DNA of 64,000 nt from assembly GCA_021234155.1 (NCBI GenBank), contig JAJEKV010000028.1, forward strand, positions 7,287,268 through 7,351,267, written 5' to 3'. Positions 32,761-45,686 of this stretch are shown in pieces. The notes beneath the pieces were generated by a model. That model ran no database searches and was not told where the DNA came from. It saw only the letters and a list, made by a program, of their open reading frames with translations. A program made the translations under genes and the position numbers. The first letter of the stretch is position 1, and the number at the start of each line of letters is the position of its first letter. Source of the stretch: Isoetes taiwanensis. Its lineage: Eukaryota; Streptophyta; Lycopodiopsida; Isoetales; Isoetaceae.

Positions 32761-35694
32761 TTGCATGCTTTTATATAACTACTATACCACCATTATATAA
32801 GTTGTATATGTGGGTGATTATGATGTAAAGGCTTGATCAACCATTTTGATAGATGCACAACCCTCCATCTGCCTACGGGCAGTAATTCAGTAGAGTACAT
32901 ATGCTTGCTTTACTAACATCCATGCGTCTTTTTACAGGGTCATGCTGTATCAAAAATAGTTCCTTTACCATAATAATCATTGACGAGTATGAGACAACAA
33001 ATTATCTTCTTCTAATTTACTCACATCTCCTCTCCTAGGTGGTAAACACAATGAGTCATCTGGTGAGCAATCTGGTGTTGCTGGTGTGCTGCAAAACTTG
33101 AAATTGAACCCACATTTTCAGATCCAATTTATAATAACCCAAAATGGTTTACAGAGAGCTTGCATACGAAGTTGCAGAGCTGCTTGTATTTCTAAGGAGT
33201 CATGTCGCTGCATGAATAACCAAGCTGTAACCCTCCAAGCATCATAGAACTTGTTTTCAGTTTCTTTTCCATAAACATCACAACTTGATCTTTCCGCCAT
33301 AGCCGAAACCATCTATAATACTTTCTCATCTTTGCGCCAGTTTTCTTTAACTCTCACATATATCTGCATATAAGAAATGCAATAATTATAGAAAGTCTCT
33401 TATACTATAGTACACAACACTGTCTCTTATACTATGTGCCCACAGCCCAGCATAAATTTATCAAGCTTTGTAGGAGTAATTGTTTTGTTATAAGAAAGCG
33501 AACTTTGAAATCTTTTGCAGACTTGTAGTATTATCTCATATTAGAGGTACCAATCGATTGGAAGCCAAATTCATGTGTCTTCAGAAAAGCCTCGATCCCA
33601 TAGATGCAAGGTATGATCCAGCTCTAACTTCATTGCATCATAGGCCTAAGCTGTCTAGGGAAGAAAGGCAATAATAACAGATCCTATTTCGCACCAATGT
33701 TTGAATCTTCAACAATCAATTCTTTGTGTTATAGTCTAGTTGCCTCTGCCATCCAAGCAGGCATAGACACCGTAATGTCTGAGGCCTCTTGGAGGATGCA
33801 GGACCTCAACACGAAGATCCAGATAATGGTCCTCTCAAGCTGAGATTCCCTTCTCCTATGCACATTACCAAGACATCCTATCTTCGAATTCAGTGCATCA
33901 ACCACAGCCATGTATTGTGAAATTCACAGTGGTAGATGCAGTGATAAGAGGTGCCATACTCCATCAATGAGTAACGTTGAAAGGCACCTCATTGTATGTG
34001 GACTATATGGACTATGACCTCACTCACTACAGCAGGACTCTCATCGATTAGAGCTTACTCACATGAGGAACTTTTAGAAACACTGGTGGTGCTGCTACGT
34101 TTGTCCAAGAAAATGTACGAACTCTCCGTCCACCTAACTATATTGTAGCAGACGTGTAAAAAAGAGCAGTTAGACCTTCTGCTGCTGCAGCAAATGCCAA
34201 CACAACAGCTCCTTAGGCAAGTGTTGCTACCGTTCCTGATGCAATTACTATTGTTACTACTGTTGCAATCCCTCAAGGTGCTATTGTCGCTCTCATGCAA
34301 CCCATCAGGATGCTATTGCTGCTCCTACAACCACTTGGAGGTCCTGCTACCACTGCTATAAACCATTAGAATGCTACTATTGCAACTGCAACTGCACATG
34401 CTACCACCTCCAAATAGAGAATGCGCCTGCATATAGTTTTCAAGAATTGTAGAGGCTTTCATAATATAAGGATAGCTTGAACTCCATAGTGTGAAGTCCC
34501 ATGGAGTCACTGCTCGGGCAAGAGAGAATATGGAGGAATAGCTTGGTACTATAGGACCTAATTGACACCTTCAGTTTTTCGTCACAGACAAATATAATTG
34601 TTACATGTGGATACGTGCAGAAGGATTGATGAACTTAACAAAGGAGCTTTTATTAATGCACGCAAATATATAGAATGGCATGGATATTTGGACTCCTGTG
34701 ATTGCTGGGAACACCGAGAACGGACATTGCAATGTGGCTAAAGTCACATTTTTGAGCATTTTGAAAGCATATACAAGCATTGGGACATAGAACTGAACAA
34801 AAAACTTCTGAATAAAATGTATTCCTTGAAAATGAAGAAGATACAATAGCTTCTAGAATACTAGTTAGAATCAACTAATTGAATGAAGTGTTGTGACTGT
34901 GGCTTAGAATGACATGCGTTAGCAAAAGGTGACTCATCATGCAGAGTCACGTAGCCATGTGGAGAATCCTCTAATATCTCCTCCTGGTGACTAGCGTAGC
35001 TGAGAAAATAACAATAAAACAACAAAAAACAAAGGGATGCCACGCCCCTTCAAATGATTACGACAATGAGCACAACTTAGCCAAGTAGCAAATCAACTTA
35101 TCGTTGACAATCAACCAAATAGCAAATCAACTTATCTTCACATAGGTAACTATAAAACTACTAGATCTCTTGACCTGTCTCCTTGCCAAGAAAATTTCTT
35201 TATCTGTTTTCCAAGTACGAGCCACCATAACTTATTAAGTGCAAAACAGAAATTCCATGTCTGAAATTTCCACTCAAGAAATATCTCTCTCCCCCTTAAG
35301 ATACCCAGCTTCTGCTCTTTAAATCAACATGATATTGGCTCACCTTCCTTCTGCCATCTCTCTCAATTGCCCTTGCACTTCCCAAAATATGGTGGCATGT
35401 CGAAAATGAGATGGAAATGATCGTTTTTTTGTCGTCACATTTCAAAGTGGAGTTTCCTCTGCTATCAAAATGCAAATCTTTCTCGAGGAAAGTTCTTTGA
35501 GGCAAGCTTGAGATCTTGAAATGAAGCAAAGCAATCCCATAGAGACAAAAACCGCAAAGCCGACAAAACTGGATGTTCGCTAACAATATCCTGCCACATA
35601 TTCCAACTTCATCACGGCTGAGAGGTAATATTATATTCTATTAAATAAATATCCCACGGGTAGATCTAATAAAAAATTTGTCGATATAAATGCA
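32761..35694. other. Unique region without recognisable genes
   Basis: Short ORFs on both strands show no known domain. 34,070-34,400 has Ala/Thr/Val-rich coding-like sequence on the plus strand (GAATFVQENVRTLRPP, ATVPDAITIVTTVAIPQG) broken by stops, and GCTGCTGCA-type triplets, possibly a decayed protein of unknown type. AGCAAATCAACTTATC occurs twice between 35,085 and 35,136. The region ends where the macro-repeat array begins. Confidence 0.4.
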
Positions 35695-36314
35695 ATAAAC
35701 TTGAAAATATTATTAGTTGGTGTGGCACGGGAAAACCATCAAGGGGAAAGTACTTTGAGTCGCATGACGGTGTTCGCATCCCGCTCATATGGGCTGTCCG
35801 CCACCTCCCACCATGAATTAGAGGCGGGAAGCCGTGGGATGGGGCCCCACGAAATCTGCTCCCGTTTTCTAAAGACGGCAGATGAGAAATCTCTTCTGGT
35901 GGGATGATATGTGGTTAAAAGTGAGGGTTTGATGGGGTGGACCTTTAAGCCACGTTGAAACTTTTTAAACTTCGGCACCATGGATTTTCCTATGCCATTC
36001 TAAACTTGAGCACCTCGTTAGGTCCTATGGATCATTAGGTCCTATTGGAGATGGTCTCATAGCTTGGACAAAGAAGTAGCAATTCTTTGGTGGTATATCA
36101 TGGAGGGCTCTTCGATGATGTTTTATGTGGTTACAACTGAGGGTTTGATGGGGTGGATTGCCTTAGGCACATTGAAATTTTTTAAACTCAACCACCATGG
36201 ATCTTCATTTGCCATCAGATGTTGTTATGCATGGCGAGTTCTTCCTATGCCATTTTTATGTCCTATATAGATCTTCGTTTGCACATCATTCTTGTGTGTA
36301 ACAAACTCTTAAAC
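35695..36314 (+). repeat. Array B leading partial unit, with a GC-rich insert and a deletion
   Basis: Begins in mid-unit (TTAGTTGGTGTGGCACGGG). After CATATGGGCTG it carries ~85 extra GC-rich bases (about 35,798-35,880: CCGCCACCTCCCACC, GGGATGGGGCCCCACG) found in no other unit. Near 36,288 it jumps from GCACATCATT to CTTGTGTGTAAC, skipping ~730 bases including the 77-aa frame and the GAATA tract. Confidence 0.8.
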
Positions 36315-38139
36315 AAATGCATTGACCTTATGCTACAAAGGTTCCACTCTCTAAGTCATTTAATCAGGTCTTATAATGCTAATAAGTTTTCTATTATATA
36401 AAAGCATTGTCAAGTAGGAGTTCATCAAGCTGATTGATTAGTTGTAGAAATATATGGAGAAGATCCTATAGTACTCAATTTAGCGTATGGGATTTTCCCT
36501 ATAGTAAACTCCGATTCAAGAAGATGTTGAACGATTCCATGATGAGTACTCAACTTGTTTCATTTATTTTGTTGTCCGATAGTGGTTTCTTATTTTTTCC
36601 TCAATCTTGGTGGTCGATGGAATTGCCATGTGTTGTAATTTCTTATGTAAGCTATTTCCAAGTCCCCGCTTTGAAGTACACATCCCGGGTCTTACTTTTA
36701 AGGTCGGGCTCGTCCATTCCTATGGCAATATTTATGTCACATGTAATCATTTTCCCCTTCAATATTGTGGTTTCATCACAAGAATTATCAAGCCTCAAAA
36801 TACTCACCACCCATTATGGCACCCTAGAAACCTATCCAAAATACATGGCCGTTTAATTTATTTGTTTGGACATATATGGAAGAGGTTATCATTATATTTA
36901 TTCAATGCAATATGGCAATGTTAATTGGTTTTTCAGCGTTCGGACTAAAGAATCACAATCAATTTGTAAAATTTAGAAGCATTTGGGCTTTAAAAATCAT
37001 ATTTAAAGAGGATCTTGGTAAACGTAATGTGCCTTGGTTGGTGTGCCACGAAAAACCATCAAGGGGAAAGTACTGGAGTCTGCATGATCGAGTGTTCGTC
37101 ATCCCATTCATATGGGTCAGTGATGAGAAATCTCTTACCGGTGGGATGATATGTGGTTAAAAGTGAGGGTTTGATGGGGTGGACCTTAAGCCACGTTGAA
37201 ACTTTTTAAACTTCGGCCACCATGGATTTTCCTATGCCATTCTAAACTTGAGCACCTCGTTAGGTCCTATGGATCATTAGGTCCTATTGGAGATGGTCTC
37301 ATAGCTTCGGTGAAGTAGCAATTATATATCAAGGGCTGAGGGTTTGATTTGATGGGGTGGATTGCCTTAGGCACGTTGAAATTTTTAAACTCAACCACCA
37401 TGGATCTTCATTTGCCATCGATGATATCGAAGTTCTTTATAGATCTACCTTTGCCATCATGCAATTGGACAAAGTGCTCCTTGATCATGCAATTGGATCC
37501 TCCTTGACAGCATTATAGCTTCTAGAAGTAACAATTGTTGGTGACATATCATGAAGGGCGATATTTTATTCCATCAAGAAAGTTGATGCATTATGCAATC
37601 CTCTCCATACCATGGGTAGGGCCAAGTATATCAATGCGGTATTGCAATGATGCCGTGGATGTGACCTCTACGGAGTTAAACATTATGAACATTTGAAAAA
37701 GGGTTGCCACTATAGACTTCCTATATTTTATTTGAACATTGGTGAAATATTAGAGAAGTACATTTGACTAGGAAGTTTTCTTGTCATCACAAATTGGCAT
37801 GTCGTTGATCACTAAACATATGGAAAAACAACTAAAATGCTTCATTCCTTTGGGGTCACTGAACCACCGACTTATTAGAAAATTATATTCGTGGTTTTTT
37901 AACAGTTGTCATCATTGAATTCGCCCTCTAAGAAGATTGTTTACACTTTCTTCCTGGCTTAATTTCTTTCAGATCAGGCGGAAACAAACTATTCTTGGTC
38001 CCCACCCTATTATGAAGCCCTTATTTTATATGGCAACTTTGTAAATCCACACAAGGCTCCACCTAGAATGCAAGGGACCCCAATAGAATAGAATAGAATA
38101 GTTAACATGTGATTTCTTGTGTGTAACAAACTCTTAAAC
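36315..38139 (+). repeat. Array B unit 1
   Basis: Full unit, start box to start box. Extra GG in CAGGTCTTATAATGC. A local duplication of CATGCAATTGGA lies near 37,458-37,496. Short GAATA tract (about 38,085-38,100). Confidence 0.85.
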
Positions 38140-40077
38140 AAATGCATTGACCTTATACTACAAAGGTTCCACTCTCTAAGTCATTTAATCAGTCTTATAA
38201 TGCTAATAAGTTTTCTATTATATAAAAGCATTGTCAAGTAGGAGTTCATCAAGCAGATTGATTAGTTGTGGAAATATATGGAGAAGATCCTATAGTACTC
38301 AATTTAGCAGAAATGGGATTTTCCCTATAGTAAACTGACCCGAAGAAGATGATGAGTACTCAACTTGTTTCATTTATTCTGTTGTCTGATAGTGGTTTCT
38401 TATTTTTTCTCTGAATCTTGTGGTCGGATGGAATTGCCTTGTGTTGTAATTTCATATGTAAGCTATTTCCAAGTCCTGCCTGAAGTACACATCCTGGGTC
38501 TTACTTTAAGATCAGGCTCGTCCATTCCTATGGCAATATTTATGTCACATGTAATCATTTTCCCCTTCAATATTGTGGTTTCATCACAAGAATTATCAAG
38601 CCTCAAAATACTCACCACCCATTATGGAACCCTAGAAACCTATCCAAAATACATGGCCGTTTAATTTATTTGCTAAACATATATGGAAGAGGTTATCATT
38701 ATGTTTATTCAATGCAATATGGCAATGTTAATTGGTTTCTGCGTTCAGACTAAAGAATCACAGTCAATTTGTAAAATTTAGAAGCATTTGGGCTTTAAAA
38801 ATCATATTTAAAGAATAGAATAGAATAGAATAGAATAGTACAATCATTACTACTAGGATCTTGTTAAACATAATGCGCCTTAGTTGGTGTGGCACGGGAA
38901 AACCATCAAGGGGAAAGTACTCGAGCTGCATGATGGTGTTCGTCATCCCATTCATATGGGTTTGTGATGAGAAATCTCTTCCCGTGGGATGATATGTGGT
39001 TAAAAGTAGGGTTTGATGGGGTGGACTGCCTTAAGCCACGTTGAAACTTTTTAAACTCGGCACCATGGATTTTCCTATGCCATTCTAAACTTGAGCACCT
39101 CGTTAGGTCCTATGGATCATTAGGTCCTATTGGAGATGGTCTCATAGCTTCGAGAAGTAGCAATTGCTGGTGGTATATCATGGAGGGCTCTTCAGATGTT
39201 TTATGTGGTTACAACTGAGGGTTTGATGGGGTGGATTGCCTTAGGCACATTGAAATTTTTTAAACTCAACCACCATGGATCTTCATTTGCCATCAGATGT
39301 TGTTATGCATGGCGAGTTCTTCCAATGCCATTTTTAGGTCCTATATAGATCTTCGTCTGCACATCATTCAAGTCATATCGAGTTCTTTATAGATCTTCCT
39401 TTGCCATCATGCAATTGGGCGACAAGGTCCTTGATGTGCCTATCCCCAGGCATTATAGCTTCTAGAAGTAACAATTGTTGGTGACATATCATGAAGGGCA
39501 GATATTTTATTCCATCAAGAAAGTTGATGCATTATGCAATCCTCTCCATACCATGGGTAGGGCCAAGTATATCAATGTAGGTATTGCAATGATGCCAGGA
39601 TGTGACCTCTCTTGTTAAACATTATGAACATTTGAAAAGGGTTGCCACTATAGACTTCCTATGTTTTATTTGAACATTGGTGAAATATTAGAGAAGTACA
39701 TTTGACTAGGAAGTTTTCTTGTCATCACAAATTGGCATGTCGTTGATCACTAAACATATGGAAAAACAACTAAAATGCTTCATTCCTTTGGGGTCACTGA
39801 ACCACCGACTTATTAGAAAATTATATTCGTAGTTTTTTAACAGTTGTCATCATTGAATTCGGCCTCTAAGAAGATTGCTTACACTTTCTTCCTGGCTTAA
39901 TTTCTTTCAGATCAGGCGGAAACAAACTATTCTTGGTCCCCACCCTATTATGAAGCCCTTATTTTATATGGCAACTTTGTAAATCCACACAAGGCTCCAC
40001 CTAGAATGCAAGGGACCCCAATAGAATAGAATAGAATAGTTAACATGTGATTTCTTGTGTGTAACAAACTCTTAAAC
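38140..40077 (+). repeat. Array B unit 2, with an extra GAATA tract at a second site
   Basis: Longest unit. At about 38,813-38,855, ~45 extra bases, (GAATA)5 then GTACAATCATTACTACTAG, interrupt AAAGAGGATCTTG, far from the normal tract at about 40,020-40,039. It also carries the TGTTATGCATGGCGAGTTCTTC variant (39,300) shared with the leading partial unit. Confidence 0.85.
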
Positions 40078-41924
40078 AAATGCATTGACCTTATACTACA
40101 AAGGTTCCACTCTCTAAGTCATTTAATCAGTCTTATAATGCTAATAAGTTTTCTATTATATAAAAGCATTGTCAAGTAGGAGTTCATCAAGCAGATTGAT
40201 TAGTTGTGGAAATATATGGAGAAGATCCTATAGTACTCAATTTAGCAGAAATGGGATTTTCCCTATAGTAAACTGACCCGAAGAAGATGTTGAACGATTC
40301 CATGATGAGTAGTCAACTTGTTTCATTTATTCTGTTGTCTGATAGTGGTTTCTTATTTTTTCTCTGAATCTTCAGGGTCAGATGGAATTGCCTTGTGTTG
40401 TAATTTCATATGTAAGCTATTTCCAAGTCCTGCCTGAAGTACACATCCTGGGTCTTACTTTAAGGTCAGGCTCGTCCATTCCTATGGCAATATTTATGTC
40501 ACATGTAATCATTTGCCCCTTCAATATTGTGGTTTCATCACAAGAATTATCAAGCCTCAAAATACTCACCACCCATTATGGAACCCTAGAAACCTATCCA
40601 AAATACATGGCCGTTTAATTTATTTGCTAAACATATATGGAAGAGGTTATCATTATGTTTATTCAATGCAATATGGCAATGTTAATTGGTTTTACGCGTT
40701 CGTGACTAAAGAATCACAATCAATTTGTAAAATTTAGAAGCATTTGGGCTTTAAAAATCATATTTAAAGAGGATCTTGTTAAACATAATGCGCCTTAGTT
40801 GGTGTGGCATGGGGAAAACCATCAAGGGGAAAGTACTTTCGAGTGCATGACTGATCGTGTTCATCATCCCGTTCATATGGGCCGTGATGAGAAATCTCTT
40901 CTGGTGTGATGATATGTGGTTAAAAGTGAGGGTTTGATGGGGTGGACTGCCTTAAGCCACGTTGAAACTTTTTAAACTCGGCCACCATGGATTTTCCTAT
41001 GCCATTCTAAACTTGAGCACCTCGTTAGGTCCTATGGATCATTAGGTCCTATTGGAGATGGTCTCATAGCTTCGAGAAGTAGCAATTGCTGGTGATATAT
41101 CATGGAGGGCTCTTCAGATGTTTTATGTGGTTACAAGTGAGGGTTTGATAGGGTGGATTGCCTTAGGCACGTTGAAATTTTTAAACTCAACCACCATGGA
41201 TCTTCATTTGCCATCGATGTTGTTATGATATCGAGTTCTTTATAGATCTTCCTTTGCCATCATGCAATTGGAAGTTCTTTATAGATCTTCCTTCATGCAA
41301 TTGGACATGCCTATCCCGGGCATTATAGCTTCTAGAAAACAATTGTTGGTGACATATCATGAAGGGCAGATATTTTATTCCATCAAGAAAGTTGATGCTT
41401 TATGCAATCCTCTCCATACCATGGGTAGGGCCAAGTATATCAATGCAGGTATTGCAATGATGCCAGGATGTGACCTCTACGGAGTTATACATTATGAACA
41501 TTTGAAAAAGGGTTGCCACCATGTTTTATTTGAACATTGGTGAAATATTAGAGAAGTACATTTGACTAGGAAGTTTTCTTGTCATCACAAATTGGCATGT
41601 CATTGATCACTAAACATATGGAAAAACAACTAAAATGCTTCATTCCTTTGGGGTCCTTTGAACCACCGAATTTATTAGAAAATTATATTAAGTTTTTTTT
41701 AACAGTTGTCATCATTGAATTCGGCCTCTAAGAAGATTGCTTACACTTTCTTCCTGGCTTAATTTCTTTCAGATCAGGCGGAAACAAACTATTCTTGGTC
41801 CCCACCCTATTATGAAGCCCTTATTTCATATGGCAACTTTGTAAATCCACACAAGGCTCCACCTAGAATGCAAGGGACCCCAATAGTTAACATGTGATTT
41901 CTTGTGTGTAACAAACTCTTAAAC
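40078..41924 (+). repeat. Array B unit 3, without GAATA expansion
   Basis: The tract is reduced to CCCCAATAGTTAAC. A duplicated AGTTCTTTATAGATCTTCCTT lies at about 41,233-41,293, and the CTATAGACTTCCTATG part of the 77-aa frame is lost near 41,518. Confidence 0.85.
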
Positions 41925-43827
41925 AAATGCATTGACCTTATGCTACAAAGGTTCCGCCCTCTAAGTCATTTAATCAGTCTTATAATGCTAATAAGTTTTC
42001 TATTATATAAAAGCATTGTCAAGTAGGAGTTCATCAAGCAGATTGATTAGTTGTGGATTTTCCCTATAGTAAACTGACCCGAAGAAGATGTTGAACGATT
42101 CCATGATGAGTAGTCAACTTGTTTCATTTATTCTGTTGTCTGATAGTGGTTTCTTATTTTTTCTCTGAATCTTCAGGGTCAGATGGAATTGCCTTGTGTT
42201 GTAATTTCATATGTAAGCTATTTCCAAGTCCTGCCTGAAGTACACATCCTGGGTCTTACTTTAAGGTCAGGCTCGTCCATTCCTATGGCAATATTTATGT
42301 CACATGTAATCATTTGCCCCTTCAATATTGTGGTTTCATCACAAGAATTATCAAGCCTCAAAATACTCACCACCCATTATGGAACCCTAGAAACCTATCC
42401 AAAATACATGGCCGTTTAATTTATTTGCTGGACATATATGGAAGAGGTTATCATTATGTTTATTCAATGCAATATGGCAATGTTAATTGGTTTCTGCGTT
42501 CAGACTAAAGAATCACAGTCAATTTGTAAAATTTAGAAGCATTTGGGCTTTAAAAATCATATTTAAAGAGGATCTTGTTAAACATAATGCGCCTTAGTTG
42601 GTGTGGCACGGGAAAACCATCAAGGGGAAAGTACTCGGAGCTGCATGACCGGTGTTCGTCATCCCGTTCATATGGGCTGTGATGAGAAATCTCTTCTGGT
42701 GGGATGATATGTGGTTAAAAGTGAGGGTTTGATGGGGTGGACTGCCTTAAGCCACGTTGAAACTTTTAAACTTCGGCCACCATGGATTTTCCTATGCCAT
42801 TCTAAACTTGAGCACCTCGTTAGGTCCTATGGATCATTAGGTCCTATTGGAGATGGTCTCATAGCTTCGAGAAGTAGCAATTGCTTTGGTGATATATCAT
42901 GGAGGGCTCTTCGAGATGTTTTATGTGGTTACAAGTGAGGGTTTGATGGGGTGGATTGCCTTAGGCACGTTGAAATTTTTAAACTCAACCACCATGGATC
43001 TTCATTTGCCATCGATGATATCGAAGTTCTTTATAGATCTTCCTTTTGCCATCATGCAATTGGGATCTTCCTTTGTCATTGCTCAATTGACTTTGATGTG
43101 CCTATCCCAAGGCATTATAGCTTCTAGAAGTAACAATTGTTGGTGACATATCATGAAGGGCGATATTTTTATTCCATCAAGAAAGTTGATGCATTATGCA
43201 ATCCTCTCCATACCATGGGTAGGGCCAAGTATATCAATGTAGGTATTGCAATGATGCCAGGATGTGACCTCTACGGAGTTAAACATTATGAACATTTGAA
43301 AAAGGGTTGCCACTATAGACTTCCTATGTTTTATTTGAACATTGGTGAAATATTAGAGAAGTACATTTGACTAGGAAGTTTTCTTGTCATCACAAATTGG
43401 CATGTCGTTGATCACTAAACATATGGAAAAACAACTAAAATGCTTCATTCCTTTGGGGTCACTGAACCACCGACTTATTAGAAAATTATATTCGTAGTTT
43501 TTTAACAGTTGTCATCATTGAATTCGGCCTCTAAGAAGATTGCTTACACTTTCTTCCTGGCTTAATTTCTTTCAGATCAGGCGGAAACAAACTATTCTTG
43601 GTCCCCACCCTATTATGAAGCCCTTATTTTATATGGCAACTTTGTAAATCCACACAAGGCTCCACCTAGAATGCAAGGGACCCCAATAGAATAGAATAGA
43701 ATAGAATAGAATAGAATAGAATAGAATAGAATAGAATAGAATAGAATAGAATAGAATAGAATAGAATAGAATAGAATAGAATAGAATAGTTAACATGTGA
43801 TTTCTTGTGTGTAACAAACTCTTAAAC
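41925..43827 (+). repeat. Array B unit 4, with a long GAATA microsatellite
   Basis: About 85 bases are deleted near 42,055 (TTGTGGATTTTCCCTATAG). The 3' tract at about 43,686-43,788 holds ~20 perfect GAATA copies, the longest in the window. Confidence 0.88.
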
Positions 43828-45686
43828 AAATGCATTGACCTTATACTACAAAGGTTCCACTCTCTAAGTCATTTAATCAGTCTTATAATGCTAATAAGTT
43901 TTCTATTATATAAAAGCATTGTCAAGTAGGAGTTCATCAAGCAGATTGATTAGTTGTGGAAATATATGGACAAGATCCTATAGTACTCAATTTAGCAGAA
44001 ATGGGATTTTCCCTATAGTAAACTGACCCGAAGAAGATGTTGAACGATTCCATGATGAGTAGTCAACTTGTTTCATTTATTCTGTTGTCTGATAGTGGTT
44101 TCTTATTTTTTCTCTGAATCTTCAGGGTCAGATGGAATTGCCTTGTGTTGTAATTTCATATGTAAGCTATTTCCAAGTCCTGCCTGAAGTACACATCCTG
44201 GGTCTTACTTTAAGGTCAGGCTCGTCCATTCCTATGGCAATATTTATGTCACATGTAATCATTTTCCCCTTCAATATTGTGGTTTCATCACAAGAATTAT
44301 CAAGCCTCAAAATACTCACCACCCATTATGGAACCCTAGAAACCTATCCAAAATACATGGCCGTTTAATTTATTTGCTGGACATATATGGAAGAGGTTAT
44401 CATTATGTTTATTCAATGCAATATGGCAATGTTAATTGGTTTTCTGCGTTCGAGACTAAAGAATCACAAATCAATTTGTAAAATTTAGAAGCATTTGGGC
44501 TTTAAAAATCATATTTAAAGAGGATCTTGTTAAACATAATGCGCCTTAGTTGGTGTGGCACGGGAAAACCATCAAGGGGAAAGTACTCGGAGCTGCATGA
44601 CCGGTGTTCGTCATCCCGTTCATATGGGCTGTGATGAGAAATCTCTTCTGGTGGGATGATATGTGGTTAAAAGTGAGGGTTTGATGGGGTGGACTGCCTT
44701 AAGCCACGTTTCAAATTTGAAACTTTTAAACTTCGGCCACCATGGATTTTCCTATGCCATTCTAAACTTGAGCACCTCGTTAGGTCCTATGGATCATTAG
44801 GTCCTATTGGAGATGGTCTCATAGCTTCGAGAAGTAGCAATTGATGGTGATATATCATGGAGGGCTCTTCCATCAAGGATGTTTTATGTGGTTACAAGTG
44901 AGGGTTTGATGGGGTGGATTGCCTTAGGCACGTTGAAATTTTTTAAACTCAACCACCATGGATCTTCATTTGCCATCAGATGATATCGAGTTCTTTATAG
45001 ATCTTCCTTTGCCATCATGCAATTGGACAGTCCTCCTTGATGTGCCTATCCCAAGGCATTATAGCTTCTAGAAGTAACAATTGTTGGTGACATATCATGA
45101 AGGGCAGATATTTTATTCCATCAAGAAAGTTGATGCATTATGCAATCCTCTCCATACCATGGGTAGGGCCAAGTATATCAATGCAGGTATTGCAATGATG
45201 CCAGGATGTGACCTCTACGGAGTTAAACATTATGAACATTTGAAAAAGGGTTGCCACTATAGACTTCCTATGTTTTATTTGAACATTGGTGAAATATTAG
45301 AGAAGTACATTTGACTAGGAAGTTTTCTTGTCATCACAAATTGGCATGTCGTTGATCACTAAACATATGGAAAAACAACTAAAATGCTTCATTCCTTTGG
45401 GGTCACTGAACCACCGACTTATTAGAAAATTATATTCGTAGTTTTTTAACAGTTGTCATCATTGAATTCGGCCTCTAAGAAGATTGCTTACACTTTCTTC
45501 CCCGGCTTAATTTCTTTTCGGATCAGTGAAACAAACTATTCTTGGTCCCCACCCTATTATGAAGCCCTTATTTTATATGGCAACTTTGTAAATCCACACA
45601 AGGCTCCACCTAGAATGCAAGGGACCCCAATAGAATAGAATAGAATAGTTAACATGTGATTTCTTGTGTGTAACAAACTCTTAAAC
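43828..45686 (+). repeat. Array B unit 5
   Basis: Full unit close to consensus and a good reference copy: 78-aa frame at 44,132-44,368, internal copies at 44,655 and 44,877, 77-aa frame at 45,081-45,314, short GAATA tract near 45,630. Confidence 0.88.

Noticed and set aside
34055-34300. Cys/Ser/Asn-rich minus-strand ORF as a small secreted protein
   Set aside because: Antisense of GCTGCT-type triplets; no signal peptide and no regular cysteine pattern.
43629-43835. 68-aa minus-strand ORF rich in FYSIL repeats
   Set aside because: Translation of the GAATA microsatellite.
40382-44368. 78-aa ORF (MELPCVVISYV...) identical in several units, as a conserved gene
   Set aside because: The units are nearly identical at every position, so conservation says nothing about selection. 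No family is recognised and other units break the frame.
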